The position numbers and the translations under genes were made by a program. A stretch of DNA of 64,000 nucleotides, taken from contig NZ_JBHLWO010000001.1 of NCBI RefSeq assembly GCF_042432805.1, positions 930,001 through 994,000 of the forward strand, in the 5' to 3' direction. Below are positions 14,921-22,788 of this stretch, in pieces. The DNA is from Olivibacter oleidegradans (GTDB taxonomy: Bacteria; Bacteroidota; Bacteroidia; Sphingobacteriales; Sphingobacteriaceae). Every line of letters begins with the position of its first letter. Positions within the stretch are counted from its first letter, which is position 1. The notes beneath the pieces are model-generated. The model saw only the letters and a program-made list of their open reading frames with translations. It had not been told where the DNA came from and searched no databases.

Positions 14921-16264
14921 ATGGAAAATCTGCTGATCGTTATTCTACTCATAGTCTTACTTTTCTTTTTATATAAACTGACGCAACGAACCAATCAATC
15001 GGGTAATGATAATATACCCGGCTTCCAGGGAGAACGCGACGATCTCCTTGTAAAAATTGCGAAAGCAGAACAGAAAGCGGAGAACTACCGCGTGGAAAAT
15101 GAACGCTTGTTGAATGAGGTTAAAACCGAGCGTGAAAAAGCTGCAGCAGCCGAGCGAACCATTGAAAGCTTAAATGCCTATTTTGAATCGCAACAAGAAA
15201 AATTGAATGAACAGAAATTAGAAATAGCAACCATGAAAAGCCAGTTCAATAAGGAGTTCGAATTGATTGCTAATAAAATTCTGGAAGAAAAAACACTTCG
15301 ATTTACGGAAACAAATCACAAGACCATCAACCAACTTTTAGATCCTTTAAAACAGAATATCAAAAGCTTCGAAGAGAAAGTCGATAAGACTTATAGCCAT
15401 GAAGCTGCGGAGCGAAACTCCCTTAAAGGGGTCGTTATGCAATTAATGGAGCAAAGCCAGCTAATTAAGGATGAGGCTATTAATTTAACAAGAGCCCTAA
15501 AAGGCGATCAGAAGAAACAGGGGAATTGGGGAGAAGTGGTTCTAGAACGAGTATTAGAACGATCGGGTCTTACCAGAGATAGCGAATATCGTTTACAGGC
15601 TAGTTTTCAAACTGAAGACGGTAAACGTCTGCAACCCGATGTGATCATTGATCTACCGGAAGAAAAACACCTCGTAATTGATGCAAAAGTTTCACTGGTT
15701 GCCTACGAGAGATGGGTAAATGCAGCGGATAATGATGATGAGCGCGAATTGTTTGCTAAACAACATATACAATCTATCAAAAATCATGTTACGGAGCTTT
15801 CCCGCAAAAATTATCAGGATTTATACAAAATCACGTCACCCGATTTTGTTTTGCTATTTATGCCCATTGAATCTGCTTTCAGTATGTCAATTACGATTGA
15901 TAGCGAACTATTTAGCGATGCATGGGATAAACGTGTCGTAATTGTAAGCCCGTCAACGCTACTAGCCACCCTTCGAACCATAGCCAGTATTTGGAAACAA
16001 GAGCGACAAACACGTAATGTCATGGAAATAGCAAGAGAAGCCGGCGCACTCTATGATAAATTCGTTGGTTTTACCGAAGACATGGATAAGATTGACAAAC
16101 AGATAACCATATTAGCAAGGACACATGAAGATGCCCGCAAGAAACTAGAAACCGGTAAAGGTAACGTCATATCTAAAGTAGAAAAGCTAAAAAAACTGGG
16201 CGCAAAAGCAAGCAAACAAATAGATATAAGTTTATTTGATGAGGAGGAACTCACTGAAGACTAG
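14921..16264 (+). CDS. rmuC: DNA recombination protein RmuC homologue
   Basis: 447 residues. A single N-terminal membrane anchor (LLIVILLIVLLFFLYKL) is followed by a long coiled coil (~35-190, KAEQKAENYRVENERLLNE). The RmuC core contains QGNWGEVVLERVLERSGL, LQPDVIIDLPEEKHLVIDAKVSL, and SPSTLLATLRTIASIWKQE. The DxK-containing VIDAKVS segment is consistent with a restriction-nuclease-like fold. RmuC limits inversions at short inverted repeats in E. coli, which fits the very palindrome that overlaps the stop codon here. The last five codons lie inside that palindrome. Confidence 0.92.
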   Translation: MENLLIVILLIVLLFFLYKLTQRTNQSGNDNIPGFQGERDDLLVKIAKAEQKAENYRVENERLLNEVKTEREKAAAAERTIESLNAYFESQQEKLNEQKLEIATMKSQFNKEFELIANKILEEKTLRFTETNHKTINQLLDPLKQNIKSFEEKVDKTYSHEAAERNSLKGVVMQLMEQSQLIKDEAINLTRALKGDQKKQGNWGEVVLERVLERSGLTRDSEYRLQASFQTEDGKRLQPDVIIDLPEEKHLVIDAKVSLVAYERWVNAADNDDERELFAKQHIQSIKNHVTELSRKNYQDLYKITSPDFVLLFMPIESAFSMSITIDSELFSDAWDKRVVIVSPSTLLATLRTIASIWKQERQTRNVMEIAREAGALYDKFVGFTEDMDKIDKQITILARTHEDARKKLETGKGNVISKVEKLKKLGAKASKQIDISLFDEEELTED

Positions 16265-16300
16265 CCGGTTTCACGTGAAACCGGCTAGTCTTCAGTGAGT
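16249..16300. repeat. 26-bp perfect palindrome carrying a parS core, overlapping the end of rmuC
   Basis: Bases 16249-16274 are the exact reverse complement of 16275-16300, with no spacer. The palindrome starts inside the last codons of rmuC and its centre is GTTTCACGTGAAAC (16268-16281). It could serve as a terminator stem for rmuC and thiL and as a ParB site. Confidence 0.9.
16267..16282. other. parS-like ParB binding site
   Basis: GGTTTCACGTGAAACC agrees with the canonical parS TGTTTCACGTGAAACA at 14 of 16 positions, including all the central 14. Only the two outer bases differ. In B. subtilis-type parS the outer pair is the least constrained. Confidence 0.75.
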
Positions 16301-16310
16301 AAGGAAGCAA

Positions 16311-16364
16311 GTTAACCGGTGAAGAATTTGCAGTTTACCGATTATAATTTATTTACCGGTTAAC
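16311..16364. repeat. 10-bp inverted repeat GTTAACCGGT / ACCGGTTAAC
   Basis: Perfect arms at 16311-16320 and 16355-16364, separated by 34 bp, with further partial copies (GTTTACCG, TGTTAAC) between and after. It fills the short gap between the rmuC palindrome and the end of thiL. Confidence 0.6.
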
Positions 16365-16377
16365 CGCTACCTGTTAA

Positions 16378-17415
16378 CTAATTAAATGCGTTCCATCCCT
16401 GCGCAGTAATTGGGTATAGATTTCCGCTTTTTGATATTAAATTACATCCAGCGTTCTCTTCCATTATATACCCAATTACGCTGATATCCAGATCACCTTT
16501 TATCTTTTCATAATCGCTCTGCTTAATGGTAAATAGCAGCTCGTAATCCTCCCCTCCACTAAGTGCGCAGACCGTAGGATCCAATCCGAACTCGCGCGCT
16601 GTGTCATAGGTCATTTGATCAATAGGGATTTTTTCTTCGTATAATCTGCAGCCTTTTGATGATTGTTTACATAGGTGCAAAACTTCGGAGGCTAATCCGT
16701 CAGATACGTCAATCATCGACGTTGGCTTAATTTGAAGTTCCTTAAGCAATTGAACGACATCACGTCGCGCTTCCGGCTTTAATTGCCTTTCTACAATATA
16801 ATCCTTTCCTTCCAGATCGGGCTGAATGTTTGGATTCTCTAAAAATATTTGCTTCTCCCGTTCTAATAACTGAAGACCGACATAAGCCCCTCCCAAATCG
16901 CCGGACACACAAATCAAATCACCTTCCTCTGCCCCATTTCTATAGGTTACAGCGGAAGAATCAGCATAACCTATACTCGTCACGCTAATAACTAATCCCT
17001 GCTTGGAAGCGGATGTATCTCCTCCTACCAAGTCCACATTGTACTTCTTACATGCTAGAATAGCTCCTGCGTATAACTCCTCAACTGCTTCTAAAGGAAA
17101 CTTGCTCGATAAGCCGATAGAAAAGGTTATTTGAGTGGCAATGCCATTCATCGCGAAAATATCACTTAAGTTTACTTGTACCGCTTTATATCCCAAATGC
17201 TTAAGCGGAACATATCTTAAGTCAAAATGTACACCTTCCAATAATAAATCGGTTGAAATAAGTGTCTGTTTTCCTCCATGCTGAATAACCGCAGCGTCGT
17301 CTCCTATGCCTTTTACGGTTGATTCTTCCTTTATTTCAATTGATTTATTAATCAGGTCAATGAGGCCAAACTCGCCCAGTTTATCTAAACCGGTATTCTC
17401 TTTGTTATCAAACAT
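16378..17415 (-). CDS. thiL: Thiamine-monophosphate kinase
   Basis: 345 residues. ThiL phosphorylates thiamine monophosphate to the cofactor thiamine diphosphate. Family motifs of the PurM/ThiL fold are present: GIGDDAAVI (ATP/Mg site), STDLLLEGVHFDL, NLSDIFAMNGIATQ, LVGGDTSASKQGL, GDLGGAYVGL, SMIDVSDGLASEV and the closing LSGGEDYELLF. It lies 29 bp downstream of nadA in the same direction, so the two cofactor genes are probably one transcript. No TPP riboswitch was seen in the short gap. Confidence 0.95.
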   Translation of the reverse strand: MFDNKENTGLDKLGEFGLIDLINKSIEIKEESTVKGIGDDAAVIQHGGKQTLISTDLLLEGVHFDLRYVPLKHLGYKAVQVNLSDIFAMNGIATQITFSIGLSSKFPLEAVEELYAGAILACKKYNVDLVGGDTSASKQGLVISVTSIGYADSSAVTYRNGAEEGDLICVSGDLGGAYVGLQLLEREKQIFLENPNIQPDLEGKDYIVERQLKPEARRDVVQLLKELQIKPTSMIDVSDGLASEVLHLCKQSSKGCRLYEEKIPIDQMTYDTAREFGLDPTVCALSGGEDYELLFTIKQSDYEKIKGDLDISVIGYIMEENAGCNLISKSGNLYPITAQGWNAFN

Positions 17416-17444
17416 GTAGAATTAATATAGTATGTATTTCTAAT

Positions 17445-18440
17445 TTAGAGTCCGAATTGTGCAGATATATCCAACATACGCTCAATTGGCTTCCTTGCTC
17501 TGTTTATCACGTCCAGTGGCAAATCTATTTCCGGTAATTCAAACCTCATAGCGTTATAAAGCTTTTCTAAGGTGTTCAGCTTCATATGCGGGCAATCGTT
17601 GCATGCACATGCATTATTAGGAGGAGCGGGTATAAAGGTCTTCTGTGGATTAGCTTTCTGCATTTGATGAATAATACCCGATTCGGTCGCAACAATGTAG
17701 GTACTAGCTGGGTCTTTTATGGTATAGTTTAATAAACCGGTGGTCGATCCAATATAATCAGCCTGCCTTAAAATATGTTCCTCACACTCGGGGTGTGCAA
17801 TAAATTTCGCATCAGGAAACTGCAATCGTAAACGATCAATTTTCTCTTGCGAAAATATTTCGTGTACCATACATGCACCGTTCCAAAGAACAAGGTCTCG
17901 GCCGGTTTTCTTTTTTACATAGTCGCCTAAGTTTTTGTCAGGTCCGAAAATAATCTTTTGATCTTTCGGCAGGCTTTCAACGATTTGTACGGCATTGGAT
18001 GATGTACACACAATATCGCTAAGTGCTTTCAACTCGGCTGTGCAGTTGACATAGGTAATGACAAGGTGATCGGGGTATTGCTCTTTAAACTTCGCAAACA
18101 AATGGGGTGGACAACTATCTGATAAGCTGCAGCCTGCCTTAAGATCCGGTAGCAACACTTTCTTTGTGGGTGATAGAATTTTAGCTGTTTCAGCCATAAA
18201 ATGAACACCGGCGAAAACGATTATAGCAGCATCTGTTTTTGCAGCCTCTTGAGAAAGCCCCAAGCTATCCCCAATATAATCAGCGATATCTTGAATTTCA
18301 GCATCCTGATAATAATGTGCTAAAATAACTGCGTTCTTTTCCTTTTTAAGCCTGTTGATCTCTTGAACTAAATCCAGTCGAGGGTCAATTGCTTCATCGA
18401 TATAGCCTTTAGCAGTCAGTTGTTCAGTATAGTTTTCCAT
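17445..18440 (-). CDS. nadA: Quinolinate synthase A
   Basis: 331 residues. NadA condenses iminoaspartate (from NadB) with dihydroxyacetone phosphate to quinolinate, the first pyridine ring of NAD. The [4Fe-4S] ligand cysteines are visible: Cys104 in KAGCSLSDSC, Cys190 in NGACMVHEIF, and the CACNDC group at 278-283. AHYYQDAEIQDIADYIGDS and HPECEEH are also family motifs. It is transcribed away from nadB across the 483-bp gap and has a TACATTTG promoter box 30 bp upstream. Confidence 0.96.
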   Translation of the reverse strand: MENYTEQLTAKGYIDEAIDPRLDLVQEINRLKKEKNAVILAHYYQDAEIQDIADYIGDSLGLSQEAAKTDAAIIVFAGVHFMAETAKILSPTKKVLLPDLKAGCSLSDSCPPHLFAKFKEQYPDHLVITYVNCTAELKALSDIVCTSSNAVQIVESLPKDQKIIFGPDKNLGDYVKKKTGRDLVLWNGACMVHEIFSQEKIDRLRLQFPDAKFIAHPECEEHILRQADYIGSTTGLLNYTIKDPASTYIVATESGIIHQMQKANPQKTFIPAPPNNACACNDCPHMKLNTLEKLYNAMRFELPEIDLPLDVINRARKPIERMLDISAQFGL

Positions 18441-18923
18441 TTTCTTAGCCTAAGCATAGTTCACTTATACAAATGTACATAAAGAAAATGAAATCGGATT
18501 TTGTGGCTTTTCCACTGTTCAATAAAAACAATAATTCTTTTTATATAAAATCTTCTTATCGTTTATTAGTGTGTTAGTAATGTTAGAAAATGGGATATCT
18601 TTTTTCTTGTTTTATTTGATGTTCTATTTTTATCAACAAGTTTTTAACATTATTGATAAGTTAATGAATTGATTTACAATCGCTATTTATTTTGCTGTTT
18701 TTTCTTTCCATATTTTTTTGTCAGTTTTTTATGACGGAATTTTGGTTAGGAACTAGCGGTTCATCGGATGGATAAATAATCTAAAAGTTCTGGTAAATGT
18801 GAATATGATGGCTTCTTAACAAGTTATTCTTTTTATTCCACTGACTTTTTACAAAAAAATCCACATATTTAACATGTTTTTCCACCGTTTTGACGGAAGA
18901 TATCAATAAATAATTTTTTCAAT
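18441..18923. other. AT-rich nadA-nadB gap with DnaA-box-like sites; candidate replication origin
   Basis: No gene fits here. DnaA-box-like nonamers (consensus TTATCCACA or TTTTCCACA) cluster in it: TTTTCCACT at 18508, TTATCAACA at 18630, TTATCAATA on the minus strand at 18651-18659, TTATCCATC on the minus strand at 18767-18775, AAATCCACA at 18857 and TTTTCCACC at 18878. None is a perfect match. TTATCAA/TTGATAA (18630-18659) form a symmetrical pair. Long A/T tracts (18520-18560, 18680-18730) could be unwinding elements. It lies between the parS site at 16.27 kb and the pair at 24.66-24.70 kb. Confidence 0.45.
18470..18477 (-). promoter_or_regulatory. Bacteroidota -7 box (TACATTTG, minus strand) of nadA
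   Basis: The plus strand reads CAAATGTA, i.e. TACATTTG on the nadA strand, about 30 bp before the nadA start codon. Confidence 0.45.
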
Positions 18924-20510
18924 ATGACGAATGTTGATTTCTTAGTTGTGGGTTCGGGTATTGCGGGTCTGAGTTTTGCCTTGAAGGCCGCAAAATATGG
19001 TAAGGTTCTGATAGTTACGAAATCGAACGAGGACGAATCGAATACAAAGTATGCACAAGGTGGTGTAGCCGTCGTTGTGGATAAGTCAGACAGCTTTGAA
19101 AAGCATATCGCTGATACTCTGGTTGCTGGTGATGGTTTGTGTGATAAAAAGGTTGTGGAAAACGTTGTTAAGGAAGGTCCGGAGCGGATCAAGGAAATCA
19201 TTCAATATGGAACTCATTTTGACGAAATAACAACAGGTAGTTATGATTTAGCGCGAGAGGGCGGACATTCGGAACATCGTATTTTACATTATAAAGATAT
19301 TACGGGTTTTGAGATTGAGCGGGCTCTATTGGAGCAAGTTCATCAGTCTGCCAATATTACCATATTAACCCATTATTTTGCTGTTGATCTCATTACTCAA
19401 CATCACCTCGGCTTATTTGTTAATAAGACCAGTGACGATATTACCTGTTATGGGATTTATGCATTAAATACGTTGACAAATGAAGTTGAAAAAATCTTAA
19501 GTAAGATTACTGTAATGGCTTCCGGCGGAGCCGGGCATATTTATGCATCTACTACGAATCCGGTGATTGCTACAGGGGACGGCATAGCAATGGTTTATCG
19601 GGCTAAGGGAAAAGTAAGAAATATGGAGTTTATTCAGTTCCACCCTACCTCGTTGTATAACCCCGGTGAGTATCCATCATTTTTGATTTCAGAAGCGTTG
19701 CGCGGATTTGGTGCCGTTTTAAGAAGGAAGAATGGAGAAGAGTTTATGTATGAGTATGACGATCGTGGATCGTTGGCGCCGAGGGATATCGTTGCGCGAG
19801 CAATAGATAATGAAATGAAGAAATCGGGAGACGATTACGTTTATTTGGATATTACGCATCGCGATAAGGTGGAGCTTTTGAAGCATTTTCCGAATATATA
19901 TGCAAAATGCCTTAGTATTGGTATTGACCTTACGAGGGATTATATACCCGTGACTCCCGCTGCTCATTATCTTTGCGGGGGTATCTTGGTAAATGAATTC
20001 GGTCTTTCCTCTATTAATAATCTCTACGCCTGTGGCGAATGCTCTTCTACCGGTTTACACGGCGCTAACAGATTAGCTTCCAATTCATTATTGGAAGCTT
20101 TGATTTATGCCCATCGGATATTTGAACATGCAATAAGCGTTTTTGACAAGATCACTTTACCTCTTAATATACCCGATTGGGATGACACGGATACACAGCT
20201 ATCAAACGAAGATATTTTGGTTACGCATAATTTAAGAGAAACACAGAAGATTATGAGTGATTATGTTGGTATTGTACGTTCGGATTTTCGCTTAGAACGT
20301 GCCATGCGGCGACTCAAATTACTTTATGAGGAAACGGAAGAATTCTATAAGAACACGAAATTGTCTGTGAAACTGTGCGAGCTTAGAAATGTCATCCAAG
20401 TTTCGTATATTGTCATTAAATCGGCAATGGCTCGGAAAGAGAGTAGAGGTTTACATTATACTACAGACTATCCGAATCATTCAAAGGAGCTGAAAGACAC
20501 TGTTTTTTAG
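18924..20510 (+). CDS. nadB: L-aspartate oxidase
   Basis: 528 residues. NadB oxidises L-aspartate to iminoaspartate, the substrate of the divergent nadA product. The FAD site is VVGSGIAGLSFALKA at the N-terminus. The substrate-binding and catalytic region includes AREGGHSEHRILHYKD, GGAGHIYASTTNP, FIQFHPTSLYNPG, TPAAHYLCGG and GLHGANRLASNSLLEA, all NadB hallmarks. The C-terminal helical domain starts about residue 430. It is followed 4 bp later by the gamma-carbonic-anhydrase-like gene, so these two are probably one operon. The gap upstream gives no strong promoter box. Confidence 0.96.
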   Translation: MTNVDFLVVGSGIAGLSFALKAAKYGKVLIVTKSNEDESNTKYAQGGVAVVVDKSDSFEKHIADTLVAGDGLCDKKVVENVVKEGPERIKEIIQYGTHFDEITTGSYDLAREGGHSEHRILHYKDITGFEIERALLEQVHQSANITILTHYFAVDLITQHHLGLFVNKTSDDITCYGIYALNTLTNEVEKILSKITVMASGGAGHIYASTTNPVIATGDGIAMVYRAKGKVRNMEFIQFHPTSLYNPGEYPSFLISEALRGFGAVLRRKNGEEFMYEYDDRGSLAPRDIVARAIDNEMKKSGDDYVYLDITHRDKVELLKHFPNIYAKCLSIGIDLTRDYIPVTPAAHYLCGGILVNEFGLSSINNLYACGECSSTGLHGANRLASNSLLEALIYAHRIFEHAISVFDKITLPLNIPDWDDTDTQLSNEDILVTHNLRETQKIMSDYVGIVRSDFRLERAMRRLKLLYEETEEFYKNTKLSVKLCELRNVIQVSYIVIKSAMARKESRGLHYTTDYPNHSKELKDTVF

Positions 20511-20514
20511 GTAT

Positions 20515-21030
20515 ATGGCATTAATAAAGGCTGTTTTAAGTAAGACTCCAAGCATTGGCGTTGATACATTTATTGCAGAGAACGCCACCATAGTTGGTAA
20601 TGTAACGATAGGGAATCATTGTTCTGTATGGTTCAATGCGGTTATAAGAGGGGATGTAAATTATATTAGAATAGGCGATTATTCAAATATACAGGATGGT
20701 GTGGTGATTCACGGTACTTATTTAAAGAATGGAACGGATATAGGAAGTTATGTGAATGTAGGACATAATGCTATAGTTCATGGCTGTACGTTAAGGGATC
20801 ATTGTTTGGTGGGAATGGGGGCAATTGTGATGGACAAGGCGGTTATTGAGGAATATGTAATTGTAGCGGCGGGAGCGGTTGTTTTGGAAAACATGGTGTG
20901 TGAAAGTGGTTTTTTATACGCTGGTGTACCTGCAAAAAAGATTAAGCCCTTAACAGCCGAACAAAGGACCTTGTTAGATAAATTGCCACACAATTATGTG
21001 CTATATGCTAGTTGGTTTGGGGTGGATTAG
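20515..21030 (+). CDS. Gamma-carbonic anhydrase family (left-handed beta helix) protein
   Basis: 171 residues made of hexapeptide repeats (TIVGNVTIGNHCSVWFNAVIRGD, IGDYSNIQDGVVIH, NVGHNAIVHGCTL) forming a left-handed beta helix. The gamma-CA metal-binding histidines are visible at VVIHG, VGHNAIVHG. The C-terminal helix VPAKKIKPLTAEQ is family-typical (YrdA/PaaY/CaiE group). The true activity in this group is often unproven, so I do not give it a symbol. It starts 4 bp after nadB. Its 3' end overlaps the convergent Ig-like lipoprotein gene by 23 bp. Confidence 0.9.
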   Translation: MALIKAVLSKTPSIGVDTFIAENATIVGNVTIGNHCSVWFNAVIRGDVNYIRIGDYSNIQDGVVIHGTYLKNGTDIGSYVNVGHNAIVHGCTLRDHCLVGMGAIVMDKAVIEEYVIVAAGAVVLENMVCESGFLYAGVPAKKIKPLTAEQRTLLDKLPHNYVLYASWFGVD

Positions 21031-22714
21031 CTTCCATCGACTTATCTTCACTCGGTATATCGATGACTTCCTCTTGTTCCCAATTAGGTCTAACCGTGAT
21101 TGGTTTACTATGATACCAAACCTTTTCAGGCTGTGTACGCTTTTCTACATCAGCTGGGTCCCATTTATTATTTCGATTTATATCATAAACGATTCTAATT
21201 AAGTACTTCCCACCCGGAAATTGCTTGAAGACGAGGCGATCGGATTTCCGAATGGCAGTTGAGAGAAAGATATTTTCCTTCTTTTCGTTTGTTATCTGAA
21301 CGAGGTATTGATTTCCAATGGTATCAGGTACATTTAATTTTAGAATAACGTCTCCAAAATTTTCCGTTTCGTCCAGTGTAAACTTTCGCTTTACAGCCTT
21401 TGATTTTTCACCAAAATGGCCTTGAAACGCATTCTCTTTTAGATCCAATTCATAGTTTCGTTTAGGGCGCCAATTGTACCGTATAATGTACGATCTATTA
21501 CTGCTGGTATCTTTTACTAGTTGGAAGTTAGTACGTGAAACGGAATCTTCCGTAAGTATTATGTTTTGTTTGTCAAACGACTTTATGGGAGCGGTGCTGT
21601 TTAATATGATGTGTTTTATTTTGTTAACCTTCTGGCTATTGATATTATCGGTAATAATGAGATCCCGATCGTACTTTTCATTTTTGCTTCGGCGAATGGT
21701 CGTTGAATCTAAGACCTGATTGTTTTCGGTAATACGTACTTTTAAAGAATCGAAGGTTAATTCACTTAGCCACATCGAAGCGCTATCCCGTGTAGAACTA
21801 TAATTTACAATTTTATCCTGATCTAAGGAGTTTGGGCTAAGGACCTCAATATCGGGGTTTGTTATAGGTCTATTAAAAATGAAATTTATCGTACCATTTT
21901 TTTCAATTTTACGGTCGAGCAGTCTGAAAGTTGTTGGAACAGGTTTAGATATCGCTAAACGAATATTACTAGTGTCCTTGTTCAATAAGAAGGAGTCAGT
22001 TAAAAAGCCAATTTCCTCGTCTGTTCCGTTAAATATACGATCATTATTTTTTTCTTTTAGAGCATAAATGCGATATGTATCTTCTTTTAGATTGTGAATC
22101 TTGAAATTGCCTGCTGAATCGGTAAGCGTAAAAATATTCGCTTTTCTCTTACCGAATATTGAATCTTGCCGGGTAGGTATAAGCATAACCGTCACCTCCT
22201 TTTCCTTTTCTAAAGTAAGTGCGTTGCTGACATTACCTGATATATTAAGTGAATCTATTTGATCGCCAGTAGCAAAGACATAGCTGTAATTTAGTAAAGG
22301 ATTTCCCTCGTTATAATCCCCGAGGGCTTTTCCAAAGTTTATGGTGTATGTTGTTTTTTCTTCCAGGGTATCAGGTAAGGTAATGACTAAGGATTTCTTC
22401 TTTATTTTATAAATTGGAATTTTATCCATATCAGGCGTTACACTGATTTCTTTCAGTTCGTTCTGAAGTTTAACAAATTCGTCAAACTCGATAACGATTT
22501 CTTTGGATTTAAAATTTCTGCTGAGGTTGATAGGCGTTTCTTTTAAAACTTTTGGAGGAATGCTATCCTTTGGCCCTCCCATCGGTTGCTGTATGCTTGC
22601 ACAATGCGTATTGAATAATAAAGTGACGAAAAGAATGAGTAAAATAAGGTAATTTGTATTTAAGCTTATTTTTAAGCCTTTTAACACGTTTTTCTTCTTT
22701 TTGGAGATTAGCAT
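21008..22714 (-). CDS. Ig-like domain lipoprotein
   Basis: 568 residues. A hydrophobic stretch ends in a lipobox at NTHC, followed by CASIQQPMGGPKDSIPPKV, a start conserved in Bacteroidota Ig-like (SbsA/Big_5) lipoproteins. The first Ig-like domain (PINLSRNFKSKEIVIEFDEF) is followed by further beta-rich regions, and IRIVYDINRNNKWDPADVEK is a Ca-binding-like loop near the end. A surface or periplasmic structural role is inferred. It starts 74 bp after mnmG and is probably co-transcribed with it. Its last 23 bp overlap the convergent carbonic-anhydrase-like gene. Confidence 0.85.
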   Translation of the reverse strand: MLISKKKKNVLKGLKISLNTNYLILLILFVTLLFNTHCASIQQPMGGPKDSIPPKVLKETPINLSRNFKSKEIVIEFDEFVKLQNELKEISVTPDMDKIPIYKIKKKSLVITLPDTLEEKTTYTINFGKALGDYNEGNPLLNYSYVFATGDQIDSLNISGNVSNALTLEKEKEVTVMLIPTRQDSIFGKRKANIFTLTDSAGNFKIHNLKEDTYRIYALKEKNNDRIFNGTDEEIGFLTDSFLLNKDTSNIRLAISKPVPTTFRLLDRKIEKNGTINFIFNRPITNPDIEVLSPNSLDQDKIVNYSSTRDSASMWLSELTFDSLKVRITENNQVLDSTTIRRSKNEKYDRDLIITDNINSQKVNKIKHIILNSTAPIKSFDKQNIILTEDSVSRTNFQLVKDTSSNRSYIIRYNWRPKRNYELDLKENAFQGHFGEKSKAVKRKFTLDETENFGDVILKLNVPDTIGNQYLVQITNEKKENIFLSTAIRKSDRLVFKQFPGGKYLIRIVYDINRNNKWDPADVEKRTQPEKVWYHSKPITVRPNWEQEEVIDIPSEDKSMEANPPQTN

Positions 22715-22788
22715 CGTTTTTTAAAAGATAATGTCTCTTATCGCTTTATTTAATTTTTATATAACGTATTGATATTCAATATTTTATA

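Noticed and set aside
16378..18440. TPP riboswitch for thiL
   Set aside because: No THI-box pattern in the 29-bp nadA-thiL gap. thiL is likely read from the nadA promoter.
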